From contig JAJTHX010000271.1 in the NCBI GenBank assembly GCA_021300125.1, forward strand, positions 1 to 10,306: 10,306 nucleotides of DNA, read 5' to 3'. This DNA comes from Betaproteobacteria bacterium (GTDB lineage Bacteria > Pseudomonadota > Gammaproteobacteria > Burkholderiales > SG8-41). A program made the translations under genes and the position numbers. The notes beneath the pieces were generated by a model, which saw only the letters and a list, made by a program, of their open reading frames with translations, was not told the origin of the DNA and made no database searches. Position 1 is the first letter of the stretch; every line of letters begins with the position of its first letter. This document shows, one piece after another, positions 1 to 6,227 of this stretch.

Positions 1-93
1 CCGTACGACCACTGCGTGATGGTGATGCCTTCGAAACGGCTGTATCGCAGCCAGACCGCGGTGCGCATGGGCCGTTTTGTGACGGCGCACTGA
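1..93 (+). CDS. C-terminal end of an aspartoacylase/succinylglutamate desuccinylase-like protein (partial)
   Basis: Frame 1 is open from the first base and ends in TGA at 91-93, giving 30 residues ending in GRFVTAH. Of these 30 residues, 27 match the C-terminus of the complete M14-like gene at 145-1104 on the other strand; the differences are H/R, M/L and S/G. This is therefore the tail of a close paralogue in the opposite orientation, with its zinc site outside the window. The identification rests only on similarity to the neighbour, whose catalytic motifs are visible. The two genes are convergent and separated by 51 bp. Confidence 0.8.
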   Translation, partial: PYDHCVMVMPSKRLYRSQTAVRMGRFVTAH

Positions 94-104
94 ATCCGCG
101 CGCC

Positions 105-133
105 GGTGGTGCGGCGCTTCGGGCCGCGCCACC
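105..133. terminator. GC-rich hairpin between convergent genes, possible bidirectional terminator
   Basis: Bases 105-115 pair with 123-133 over 11 bp (one G-T wobble) around a 7-base loop. It lies midway between the stop codons of the two convergent genes. No T-tract follows on either strand, so intrinsic termination is uncertain; it may only block readthrough or stabilise 3' ends. Confidence 0.4.
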
Positions 134-144
134 AGCGCACGGCT

Positions 145-1104
145 TCAGTGCGCCGTCACAAAACGGCCCATGCGTACCGCGGTCTGCCCGCGATACAGCC
201 GTTTCGAGGGCATCACCAGCACGCAGCGGTCGTAGGGTGTGTGCACTTCGCGCTCGCCATCCCAGCCGATCAGCGTGCCGGCCTGCTCGATCACCTCGAG
301 CCCGGTGAATGGCCGCGCAAAACGGAAAGTCTCGGCGGTGATGGTCACCGGATGCGTGACCTCCACCGTCTGCTGCGGCAGCGGCGTCTCGGCGAAACGC
401 AGCGGCCCGCGTTCGGCATCAATCACGCCGCAGCGCGCCAGGAAGCGCAGCGTGGTTTCGCGCGCCACCGCCACCGTGCGTTTCGCCCAATGCTGTCCGC
501 ATTCGACCAGCAGCGCATTCTTCGGGCTGGCGGCATCGCCGAAGCCGCCGTAATCACGCATGCGCCGGCCCGCAGCATGGCCGTGATCGCAGACCGCCAG
601 CGCCGGAAAGCCGATCTCCGCGGCGAAGCGGCGGCCCTTGGCCAGCGGCCCCGCGAGCAGCAGCGGATCTGAAGGATGCTGCATCGAATGGATGTCGAGC
701 AGCAGGTCGGCGCTGTCCACCAGCGGGCGGATGATGCGCGCGCGCCGCAGGTCCGCGCTGTCGCGCGGGCCATCCAGCACCTCGGCAGTCCACACCCGGT
801 TGAAATCCTCCTCCACCCAGCGCGAGGCCTCGGGATTGGCGACATCAAAGCGCTCGAAGGCGGTGATGTTGCAGAAGAGCAGCGTCAGCTTGCCTTGCAG
901 CGGACGGATATCGGCGCGGAACAGCTCATCGAGCACGATCGCGCCGCAGATCTCGTTGCCATGGACCAGCGCGGTGACCATCACATGCGGCCCGGACTGG
1001 CCGCTGTCGAGGGTGGTGGCGTATTCGATACCGGTGTTGCCCTTGCGGTAGGGGCTGATGTCGGGGGCGCTGATTTCAACGGTATAGGCGTAGGGGTCGG
1101 TCAT
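145..1104 (-). CDS. Succinylglutamate desuccinylase/aspartoacylase family zinc hydrolase (M14-like)
   Basis: Predicted 319-residue zinc-dependent amidohydrolase of the AstE/AspA family, which removes acyl groups from N-acyl amino acids; the actual substrate is not known. Family motifs are in order. VHGNE at ~47-51 supplies zinc ligands H48 and E51. DFNRVW at ~100-105 is the usual substrate-binding Asn-Arg segment. LLDIHSM at ~135-141 supplies the third ligand, H139. LLVECGQH at ~198-205 carries the catalytic Glu E201. Length fits the family. I chose ATG at 1104; a GTG at 1179 would add 25 residues of unlikely N-terminus. Neither has a strong Shine-Dalgarno. No signal peptide, so cytoplasmic. 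Its last 30 codons are mirrored by the convergent paralogue at 1-93. Family assignment is firm, substrate is inference. Confidence 0.88.
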   Translation of the reverse strand: MTDPYAYTVEISAPDISPYRKGNTGIEYATTLDSGQSGPHVMVTALVHGNEICGAIVLDELFRADIRPLQGKLTLLFCNITAFERFDVANPEASRWVEEDFNRVWTAEVLDGPRDSADLRRARIIRPLVDSADLLLDIHSMQHPSDPLLLAGPLAKGRRFAAEIGFPALAVCDHGHAAGRRMRDYGGFGDAASPKNALLVECGQHWAKRTVAVARETTLRFLARCGVIDAERGPLRFAETPLPQQTVEVTHPVTITAETFRFARPFTGLEVIEQAGTLIGWDGEREVHTPYDRCVLVMPSKRLYRGQTAVRMGRFVTAH

Positions 1105-1239
1105 GGCTTTTGCGGATGGCGTGAGAGGGCGGTGACAGTGGACTCGTGAATCTGCTTCGAGTGTAGCCCGGTCTCCCACGCCTTGCCTGCTTCGGTGGGG
1201 GCGGGTGCCGAATAATCAGCCGGGCATCGAAAACCCTGA

Positions 1240-1566
1240 CTAAGCGATGCCGGCAAACACCGCCAGCGAGCGGTTGACCTTGAGCAGGGTGGCATCATCC
1301 ACGTGGCCAATCACGCCGCCCACCCGCTCGCGCGGCACGGTCACAATCTTGTCGATCTGGATTTGCGAAATGCTGCGCAGGCCGTTATCCGGTCCAGGAT
1401 CCACCGTGATGCGGAAGATCGGCGCGTTGCGCAATTCGCTCGTCACCAGGCAAAGGGCCACACTGGGCAATTCGCTGAACAGATCGGATTGAATCACCAG
1501 TGCCGGACGCGGTTTGCCGTAATCACCGGGTGTGGCTACGGTGACGAAGTCACCGCGCCGCATCAT
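1240..1566 (-). CDS. MazF/PemK-type mRNA endoribonuclease toxin
   Basis: A 108-residue protein with the MazF fold signature: RRGDFVTVA at 3-11, then GDYGKPRPALVIQSD at 14-28 with the conserved basic residue R20, then a hydrophobic strand LCLVTSEL. Members cleave single-stranded RNA at short specific sites and arrest growth when free of antitoxin. The antitoxin gene lies immediately upstream and overlaps it by 17 bp, typical of translational coupling. There are two tandem ATG codons (1566 and 1563). A GGAG inside the antitoxin gene sits 1 base before the first and 4 before the second, so the second may be used (107 residues). No frameshift or missing motif seen, so it is probably functional. 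Cleavage specificity cannot be read from the sequence. Confidence 0.9.
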   Translation of the reverse strand: MMRRGDFVTVATPGDYGKPRPALVIQSDLFSELPSVALCLVTSELRNAPIFRITVDPGPDNGLRSISQIQIDKIVTVPRERVGGVIGHVDDATLLKVNRSLAVFAGIA

Positions 1567-1762
1567 CGCTCCACGCGGCGACCTTGCCGATGAACTCCAG
1601 GGTCTCGGTTTCAGCCGGGTCGTGCTGCATCAACGCCGACTGGCGGCGGCATTCCGCTGCAAACACCGGCGAGCGCGTGTCAGGTACCCACAGCTGCACC
1701 AGCCGCAGGCCCGCAGCGCGCTGCCGCACGCGGTACTTTTTCATGCGTTCGTTGACTTCCAT
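1550..1762 (-). CDS. MazE-family antitoxin (DUF3018 type)
   Basis: A 70-residue protein of the DUF3018 antitoxin type, commonly paired with MazF. The signature AAGLRLVQLWVPDTRSPVFA spans ~16-35 and is followed by AECRRQS and an acidic tail with a conserved Trp (VAAWSDD). The N-terminus (NERMKKYRVRQR) is basic, consistent with DNA binding and autoregulation; the C-terminal part would wrap the toxin. ATG at 1762 is preceded by a GGGGA Shine-Dalgarno 5 bases upstream. The gene overlaps the toxin start by 17 bp. Upstream lies a 12-bp perfect palindrome and a candidate promoter, as expected for a self-repressed toxin-antitoxin operon. Family assignment is from memory of the conserved block and is fairly secure. 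Confidence 0.85.
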   Translation of the reverse strand: MEVNERMKKYRVRQRAAGLRLVQLWVPDTRSPVFAAECRRQSALMQHDPAETETLEFIGKVAAWSDDAAR

Positions 1763-1771
1763 GGCATCCCC

Positions 1772-1818
1772 GTAACATGTTACACGGCCATGTTATGCCT
1801 TCAGAAGGTCTGGTGCAA
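1772..1818 (-). promoter_or_regulatory. Promoter and palindromic operator of the mazEF-like operon
   Basis: GTAACATGTTAC at 1772-1783 is a perfect 12-bp palindrome, 9 bases before the antitoxin ATG. Its half-site CATGTTA (1776-1782) recurs in direct orientation 13 bp away at 1789-1795. That second copy overlaps a possible minus-strand -10 box, TAACAT (1790-1795), which lies 17 bp from a possible -35, TTGCAC (1813-1818). The boxes are only moderate matches (4/6 and 3/6). The palindrome and repeat are directly visible; antitoxin binding is inferred. Confidence 0.6.
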
Positions 1819-1880
1819 GTCTCTGTGTCTTGATGAATGCCTGGAGAATATTCATAAGTATTTGACTTTAATAATATAAA

Positions 1881-2540
1881 TCATGATTTGTCCGGATGCC
1901 GTAGGACGGCATCCATGGCGCTGCGCCACACACTGGCCAGCCAGGGCTGCTGCTCGCGCGGCAGGCCCTCGGGGCGGTAGTAGTGCGCCAGTTCGGTAAA
2001 ACCTGCTGCGGTCATGTGGCCGCGCCAGGCCTCAAGGTCGTGAAAGACGCCGTAGCGCCCGCCGTTCCAGCCGGCATCATTGCGGCCGCGCGGATTGGAG
2101 CTGAACAACACGCCGCCGGGTTTCAGTGTGGCCCGCAGCTGGCGCAGCACGCGCGGCAATTCCTGCGCCGGCACATGAAACAGCACGGCATTGGCAAACA
2201 CGCCGTCAAAATGCCCGGGCGGCAAATCCAGCTGCAGAAAATCCTGCTGCCACACCGTGCAGCCGCTGTACTCCCGCGCCATCGCGGCAAAGCGCGCCGA
2301 ACCTTCCACGCCGGTCGCAACATGACCGAGCGCCGTGAATGCCTTGAGATCACGCCCCGGACCACAACCAAAATCGAGGATCCGGTACGGCGGCTCGCCC
2401 CGGATGTGCTGCAGCAGGGCGGCGATATTCTGGCTGACATCGTGATCGCGCGTGCCCTGCCAGAACGACTCGGCATTCTGGTCATAATGCTGCAGCGTGA
2501 CCCGGGTGATGGTTTCCAGATCCTGGGCGGACAGTTTCAT
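1881..2540 (-). CDS. Class I SAM-dependent methyltransferase
   Basis: A 219-residue protein with a standard Rossmann methyltransferase core. Motif I is ILDFGCGPGRD at ~54-64, the AdoMet-binding loop. The motif II acid is at VEG (~78-80). QQDFLQLDLP lies at ~98-107, followed by motif IV-like FDGVFANAVLFHVP at ~111-124 and LKPGGVLF at ~139-146. This resembles the Methyltransf_11/25 group, whose members act on small molecules, quinones or lipids; the substrate here cannot be told. ATG at 2540 has no strong Shine-Dalgarno. It is divergent from the membrane protein at 2614, with ~70 bp between them. A strong hairpin is built into its last codons (1894-1914). Confidence 0.88.
   Translation of the reverse strand: MKLSAQDLETITRVTLQHYDQNAESFWQGTRDHDVSQNIAALLQHIRGEPPYRILDFGCGPGRDLKAFTALGHVATGVEGSARFAAMAREYSGCTVWQQDFLQLDLPPGHFDGVFANAVLFHVPAQELPRVLRQLRATLKPGGVLFSSNPRGRNDAGWNGGRYGVFHDLEAWRGHMTAAGFTELAHYYRPEGLPREQQPWLASVWRSAMDAVLRHPDKS
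1894..1914 (-). terminator. Hairpin embedded in the 3' codons of the methyltransferase gene
   Basis: Bases 1894-1902 and 1906-1914 form a perfect 9-bp stem with a 3-base loop, inside the codons for AVLRHP just before the stop at 1881-1883. On the minus strand it is followed by an AT-rich stretch (1855-1890) but not by an immediate U-run. It may act as a terminator overlapping the gene end and insulating the downstream toxin-antitoxin promoter. Confidence 0.45.
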
Positions 2541-2601
2541 GGGATCAACAGCCGTGCGGTGGCCGTGAGTTAACAGCTACACTGCCCTGATGCATCCATG
2601 T

Positions 2602-2605
2602 GAGG
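2602..2605 (+). promoter_or_regulatory. Shine-Dalgarno that decides the start at 2614
   Basis: GAGG lies 8 bases before the ATG at 2614. The in-frame ATG at 2590 has no comparable site, and the eight extra residues it would add (MHPCEALH) look non-coding. Confidence 0.6.
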
Positions 2606-2613
2606 CGCTACAC

Positions 2614-3168
2614 ATGCAGTGGAAGATACCCGAGAACTCGATATTTGCAATGCTGATGCGCCGCAGCTGGTGGGTGAGCGCGCTGGCCTCGCTCGTCACC
2701 TTTCTGCTGGTGCAGCTGTTTGTGCCCTGGGCCTATGCGCTGTTTTGCGCCTCGCCCTTCATCGTGATCACCCTGATCGTGGCCTGGAACCAGGCCTACG
2801 GGCCCAATGGCGTGCGAGTGGCCAAAACACTGGAGCACGTCCGCAACATGTCCTGGGAGGAATTTGCGCAGGCGTTGGAGCGGGGCTACAAGGCCGAGGG
2901 TTACACCGTGCGGCGTGTGGACGGCGTGGCCGACCTTGAGCTCGAGAACATGGGTTACCTCACGCTGGTGAGCGCGCGGCGCTGGAAGGCGGCGCGCACC
3001 GGCATCGAGCCGCTCAGGGATCTGGTGGCCGAGGGCGAGCAGCGCGAGGCGCGCGAATGCCGCTATGTGGTGGCGGGTGAACTCACCGATCAGGCGCGGG
3101 CCTTCGCCCAGCAAAAGCGCGTGAGGCTGGTGGCGGGCGCCGAACTGGCGCGGCTGGTGCGCGGCTAG
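2614..3168 (+). CDS. Membrane-anchored Mrr-like (restriction endonuclease-like) domain protein
   Basis: A 184-residue protein. Two hydrophobic helices at ~19-38 and ~42-58 are followed by a cytoplasmic domain. The segment SWEEFAQALERGYKAEGYTV (80-99), then D107, a beta strand LTLVSARRWKA (116-126) and a terminal helix-strand pattern, matches Mrr_cat-type PD-(D/E)xK proteins. In active Mrr-like nucleases the strand carries QxK; here the triplet is S120-A121-R122, so catalysis is doubtful. Membrane-tethered homologues in Betaproteobacteria are often annotated simply as restriction endonuclease; their biology is unclear. Divergent from the methyltransferase, but the pair is not recognisably a restriction-modification system, since the methyltransferase lacks DNA-methylase motifs such as NPPY. 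Fold assignment is moderate; function is unknown. Confidence 0.7.
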   Translation: MQWKIPENSIFAMLMRRSWWVSALASLVTFLLVQLFVPWAYALFCASPFIVITLIVAWNQAYGPNGVRVAKTLEHVRNMSWEEFAQALERGYKAEGYTVRRVDGVADLELENMGYLTLVSARRWKAARTGIEPLRDLVAEGEQREARECRYVVAGELTDQARAFAQQKRVRLVAGAELARLVRG

Positions 3169-3176
3169 ACCCGCTG

Positions 3177-3194
3177 GCGCCTGACTGCAGGCGC
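3177..3194. terminator. Small hairpin between convergent 3' ends
   Basis: GCGCCT (3177-3182) pairs with AGGCGC (3189-3194) around a 6-base loop, 8 bp after the stop of the Mrr-like gene, and is followed by TTAAAG. The stem is short and the T-tract minimal, so it is weak as an intrinsic terminator. Confidence 0.3.
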
Positions 3195-3389
3195 TTAAAG
3201 TGTGGAGCGGAAGGCGAGGCCGCGCGAGGTGATGATCCAGTTGCCGAACTGCACACCCAGCGCCGCGCCCAACGCATTGGCCGCCATGTCCTTGCCACTG
3301 AAGTGGTTGTTGCTCTTCTGCGAATCGCTGATTTCCTTGAGCAGGCCGGGAATCATCGCCACGCCGAAGGCGGTCCACTTGTTCTCGAG
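3195..3389 (-). pseudogene. 3' remnant of a YfiM/DUF2279-like periplasmic protein gene
   Basis: The minus strand is open for 64 codons ending in TAA at 3195-3197 and starting right after an in-frame TGA at 3390-3392. The translation has clear coding character: WTAFGVAMIPGLLKEISDS, then FSGKDMAANALGAALGVQFG, ending in FRSTL. The pattern of Gly-rich helix, Lys-Glu, Asp-Ser, Lys-Asp and GAALG resembles the C-terminal half of YfiM-like small periplasmic lipoproteins (my recollection of the family, not a search). No good start or ribosome site exists; the first internal ATG would leave only ~52 residues. I read it as the tail of a gene whose 5' part is gone, cut off near 3390 close to the terminator of the next operon. 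Confidence 0.55.
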
Positions 3390-3410
3390 TCAGGCTTATC
3401 AGTTGAACAG

Positions 3411-3440
3411 TTAAACAAGGGCGGGCCGTGCGGCCAGCCC
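3411..3440 (-). terminator. Intrinsic terminator of the Bug/hydrolase operon
   Basis: Bases 3437-3440 pair with 3419-3422 and 3432-3435 with 3424-3427, separated by one mismatch, with loop 3428-3431. On the minus strand the stem is followed by TTGTTTAA. It lies about 60 bp after the hydrolase stop codon, so it would end the 5389-3503 transcript. Confidence 0.75.
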
Positions 3441-3502
3441 GGAGCATGAAGCAGAACCAGTGCCGGAGGTGCAGACCCGGGCGGGGTATTGGTTGCGGAT
3501 GC

Positions 3503-4372
3503 TCAGGCCAACGTGCGTTTGACAAAGTCGACGATTTTGCCCAGCGCGTCTATTGAAGCCGGAACATCCGGCCGTTGCGGAATGAACAACTGCTTTTCGC
3601 CTTCGTAGAGATGCAGTTCGAGTGATCCGCCCGCCTTGCGGTAAGCCGCGACGAAACGATCCAGATCGGCCCGTGGATGGTTGTAATCGTCAGTCCCTTG
3701 CAAATAAAGGACCGGGGGCATCTGCACCGCATCGCCGCGCTCCAGCGCGATGGTCGTGCTGCCTTCCTCCATAGCCGCTTCATTGCCCCAGAAGCGGAGA
3801 TGATCATTGCCGACGTGATCAATGAGACCGGAATCGCCATTTGACTGCAGGCGTTTGGCATGGTGATAGCGGCCGAGCGGATCAATGACCGGCCATGCCA
3901 GCACGATCGAGCGCACTGTGGCATCGAGATCAGGCGTGGCATCGCGCAGCGGTAATGCGGCATAGCGGGGATCATGCGGTTTCATCGCCACCAGCATGGC
4001 GATGTGACCGCCGCTGGAAGTGCCGAGCAGGGCAATGCGGCCCGGATCGCAATTCATCGATTTCGCCCGACTTTTGAACCAGCGCACCGCATAGTTCACA
4101 TCGGCAATGGTATCGGGGTAGCCCGCTTGCGGGGGCATGCGGAAATCCAGCGCCGCCACCATCACCCCGCGCTGTGCCAGATGCTCGTGGATCACCTGGT
4201 TGTTGAGACGGGTGCCCCGACACCAGGCGCCACCGTGCACCTCAATGACCAGCGGAAACGGGCCCGGGCCGCGGGGCCTGAACAATCGGGCGAGCAGCGG
4301 CTGGTCGTTGTGCCGCAGGTATTCGATGTCTTCGATGTCAAACGGTTGGACGGTCTGGGCTTGTGCGTTCAT
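3503..4372 (-). CDS. Alpha/beta hydrolase (BD-FAE/HSL-like esterase group) lacking the expected catalytic His
   Basis: A 289-residue protein with the hormone-sensitive-lipase-like layout: oxyanion motif EVHGGAWCRG at 44-53, nucleophile elbow LLGTSSGGH at 115-123 (Ser119 in GxSxG), and acid segment LQGTDDYNHP at 224-233. The third triad residue normally sits in a segment like EGxxHxF near the end. Here that segment is YEGEKQLFI at 256-264, with Gln261 in the His slot (a CAG codon). The enzyme may be inactive, altered, or use another His such as H254. No signal peptide. ATG at 4372 has GGAA 8 bases upstream. It follows the Bug protein gene by 51 bp on the same strand and is probably co-transcribed, suggesting a role with the ligand that protein binds. 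Substrate unknown. Confidence 0.85.
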   Translation of the reverse strand: MNAQAQTVQPFDIEDIEYLRHNDQPLLARLFRPRGPGPFPLVIEVHGGAWCRGTRLNNQVIHEHLAQRGVMVAALDFRMPPQAGYPDTIADVNYAVRWFKSRAKSMNCDPGRIALLGTSSGGHIAMLVAMKPHDPRYAALPLRDATPDLDATVRSIVLAWPVIDPLGRYHHAKRLQSNGDSGLIDHVGNDHLRFWGNEAAMEEGSTTIALERGDAVQMPPVLYLQGTDDYNHPRADLDRFVAAYRKAGGSLELHLYEGEKQLFIPQRPDVPASIDALGKIVDFVKRTLA

Positions 4373-4423
4373 GAAATCGTTTCCATGCAGTGAGCGGGGC
4401 GCGCGGGGGAGGTCACGGTGCGA

Positions 4424-5389
4424 TCATTCGGGCTTCACGTTGGCAATGCGCATTTGTTCTGCAGTTTCGCGGAAATATTCCTGAAGGAACTTCCGGAACT
4501 CGGGGGGCGTGCTGGCCACCGGCACATGGCCGCCCAGGTTGTCGCGCATTTTGGGTGTGGAAACCACCTTGCCGTATTCCGTTTGCAGGCGCTTGACGAT
4601 CTGCGGTGATGTTCCGGCGGGCACAAAGAGGCCGTGCCACGAGGCTTCAAACACCATGCCGGGTATGCCCGACTCGGACACCGTCGGCAAATCCGGCATG
4701 CCCTCCCAGCGCTTCGCGCCGGTGAAGGCGATCGTGCGCAGACGCCCGGCCTTGATGTGCGGAATCAAGGTCAGCGGCGCCCCAAAGGCAACCTGGATTT
4801 CATTGGCCATGACTGCGGTGATGATCAGCGAGAAGCCTTTGTAAGGGACATGAACGAGTTTCGCGCCTGAGCGGGCGTTGATCAGTTCGCCCAGCAAATG
4901 CTGGTTGTTGCCCAAGCCGCTGGAACCAAAGTGGACCGGCGTGCGCGGGTTTTTTGACAGCTCAATCAGTTCCCTCATGTTCTTCGCGGGCAATTGCGGG
5001 TTCACCATGACCAGGTAGCCGGGGAGGGTGGTCAACTGGGAAACCGGTTCGAGGTCTTTCAGCACATCGAAGGGCAACTTCTTGTGCACGAGCTGGTTGT
5101 TGACGATGGATGCCGAGGTATAGAGCACCGTGTAGCCATCCGGTGGCGCCTTGGCAGTGATCTCGCCCGCGATGATGCCGTTGGCGCCGCTGCGGTTGTC
5201 GATCACGATGGGCTGGCCCATGACCGCAGAAACCTGCTGCGAGAGCATGCGCCCAACGGTTTCCATGGTGCCGCCCGGCGGCTGCGGCAGCAGCAAGCGG
5301 ATCGGCCGCGTGGGATAGTTTTGCGACCAGGCCAGACTGGAAACCATCACGGCCAGCAGCAACAGGGCACACTGGGCGGTGTGTCGCAT
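4424..5389 (-). CDS. Bug-family (TctC-type) periplasmic solute-binding protein
   Basis: A 321-residue extracytoplasmic receptor. Hydrophobic signal peptide at ~5-20, with a likely cleavage after WSQ or AWS near residue 22. The mature N-terminus carries the family hallmark YPTRPIRLLLPQPPGG (25-40), followed by GQPIVIDNRSGANG and AKAPPDGYTVLYT. HVPYKG is in the middle, and IPGMVFEASWHGLFVPAGT in the C-terminal lobe. Bug proteins bind carboxylates or small aromatic acids, often far outnumbering TctAB transporters, and many are orphans; no TctA/TctB gene is visible here. The residue after the GG turn is Thr-Met-Glu rather than the common Asp-containing turn. ATG at 5389 has a good AAAGG Shine-Dalgarno at 5397-5401, 7 bases away. 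It is followed by the hydrolase on the same strand. Ligand unknown. Confidence 0.92.
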   Translation of the reverse strand: MRHTAQCALLLLAVMVSSLAWSQNYPTRPIRLLLPQPPGGTMETVGRMLSQQVSAVMGQPIVIDNRSGANGIIAGEITAKAPPDGYTVLYTSASIVNNQLVHKKLPFDVLKDLEPVSQLTTLPGYLVMVNPQLPAKNMRELIELSKNPRTPVHFGSSGLGNNQHLLGELINARSGAKLVHVPYKGFSLIITAVMANEIQVAFGAPLTLIPHIKAGRLRTIAFTGAKRWEGMPDLPTVSESGIPGMVFEASWHGLFVPAGTSPQIVKRLQTEYGKVVSTPKMRDNLGGHVPVASTPPEFRKFLQEYFRETAEQMRIANVKPE

Positions 5390-5647
5390 GCAAGAACCTT
5401 TCTTTAATGCGATGGTGATGCGGTGCCATCATGCCCGGGCTGGATCATCGCAGCGGAGCCCGGAGTTGCCTGACACCGGGAACGTAGCAGAAGTCATCCG
5501 GCCGGCCAATAAATCTTCACACATGGTGAGATGGCGCGTGCCTCGCTACGCGCAGCCGCGTATGTGGATGCCTGCAGTGGGTGGCAGATGCAGGAAGACG
5601 CCGCGGGAACAGCCGGCCAGCGATGCAGCGAAGCTCCGGGCTCCTGC
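5390..5647. other. Intergenic region upstream of the Bug operon, with one stem-loop
   Basis: 258 bp without a supported gene between the minus-strand genes ending at 5648 and starting at 5389. CCGGGCT (5435-5441) pairs with AGCCCGG (5457-5463) over 7 bp around a 15-base loop. This places a hairpin 46-74 bases before the Bug start codon, presumably in its leader or overlapping an operator. I found no convincing -35/-10 pair. Nothing else recognisable. Confidence 0.4.
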
Positions 5648-6220
5648 CTAGGCGCGCAGGGTCGCGAGAAACTGCCCGAAGTACACCAGCCCCTGTGGCC
5701 ACACGCCGAGCATCGCGGCAGAGCCGAGGTGGCCGTTGGCACCGGCATCAAAAAACTGCGAGCCCCAGGCGCGGGCAAATTCCTGCGCCCGCGCAAAACT
5801 CACGCGGTCATCGTCGCGGCTCGCCACCACCGCCGAAGGATAAGGCAGGCGCTTCAGGATCATGCCGCCAAAGCCCTGCAGCGGACTCACCGTGCCCGGC
5901 GGCAGCGGGCGGTCGCGGTCGCTCGGCGCCACAAAAAACACCCCGGCAACCTTCTGCACCAGCTCGGGCTGATCGAAGCTCCACTTCACCACCAGCGTGG
6001 TGCCCGCGCTGTGTGGCACGATCACCACCGGCCGCGGCGCGCGCCGAATGTAATCCGAGAGCGTGGCCGCCCAGGCCTCATACACCGGATGGTCCCAGTC
6101 GGCCTGCTGCACCCGCTGGAAATCGGGAAACGCGTGCTCCCAGTGGGTGTGCCAGTGGTCCGGGCCGGAGCCGTTGAGGCCGGGGTGGATCAGTACGGCA
6201 TAGTCATGGAGGGTGGGCAT
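5648..6220 (-). CDS. RBBP9/YdeN-type alpha/beta serine hydrolase
   Basis: A 190-residue protein matching the small RBBP9/YdeN serine hydrolase family in length and motifs: HPGLNGSGPDHWHTHWE at 12-28 (the family's signature first loop), nucleophile elbow VIVPHSAGTT with Ser71, acid segment ASRDDDRVS with Asp138, and ANGHLGS with His164. All three triad residues are present. Bacterial members are cytoplasmic hydrolases of unknown substrate. The gene starts 7 bases after the stop of the antidote gene upstream, so it is probably co-transcribed with it. Its nearest Shine-Dalgarno (GAGG, 6233-6236) is 12 bases away, which suggests coupling. Nothing in the sequence links its function to the toxin-antitoxin remnant. 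Confidence 0.88.
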   Translation of the reverse strand: MPTLHDYAVLIHPGLNGSGPDHWHTHWEHAFPDFQRVQQADWDHPVYEAWAATLSDYIRRAPRPVVIVPHSAGTTLVVKWSFDQPELVQKVAGVFFVAPSDRDRPLPPGTVSPLQGFGGMILKRLPYPSAVVASRDDDRVSFARAQEFARAWGSQFFDAGANGHLGSAAMLGVWPQGLVYFGQFLATLRA

Positions 6221-6227
6221 TTGATGG

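Larger units (their letters stand above)
1..237. repeat. Inverted repeat: 3' ends of two convergent paralogues (arms 1-94 and 144-237)
   Basis: Position p in 1-94 pairs with position 238-p on the opposite strand. I count 7 mismatches in 94 positions (about 93% identity), and the innermost 31 bp (64-94 with 144-174) are identical. The arms are the last ~30 codons of the two aspartoacylase-like genes plus one base after the stop. The 49-bp spacer is not related between the arms, except for its own internal hairpin. The left arm runs off the window edge, so the true repeat is probably longer. It could form a very large cruciform or RNA hairpin. Confidence 0.9.

Noticed and set aside
1881..3168. 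A restriction-modification pair (methyltransferase plus Mrr-like nuclease)
   Set aside because: The methyltransferase lacks DNA-methylase motifs (no NPPY or DPPY, no PCQ) and resembles small-molecule enzymes. The genes are divergent and the nuclease motif is degenerate.
2608..3525. Minus-strand open frame of 305 codons across the Mrr-like gene and the YfiM-like remnant
   Set aside because: It is rich in His, Arg, Pro and Gln without domain signal, while the plus strand has two transmembrane helices, a ribosome site and an Mrr-like domain.
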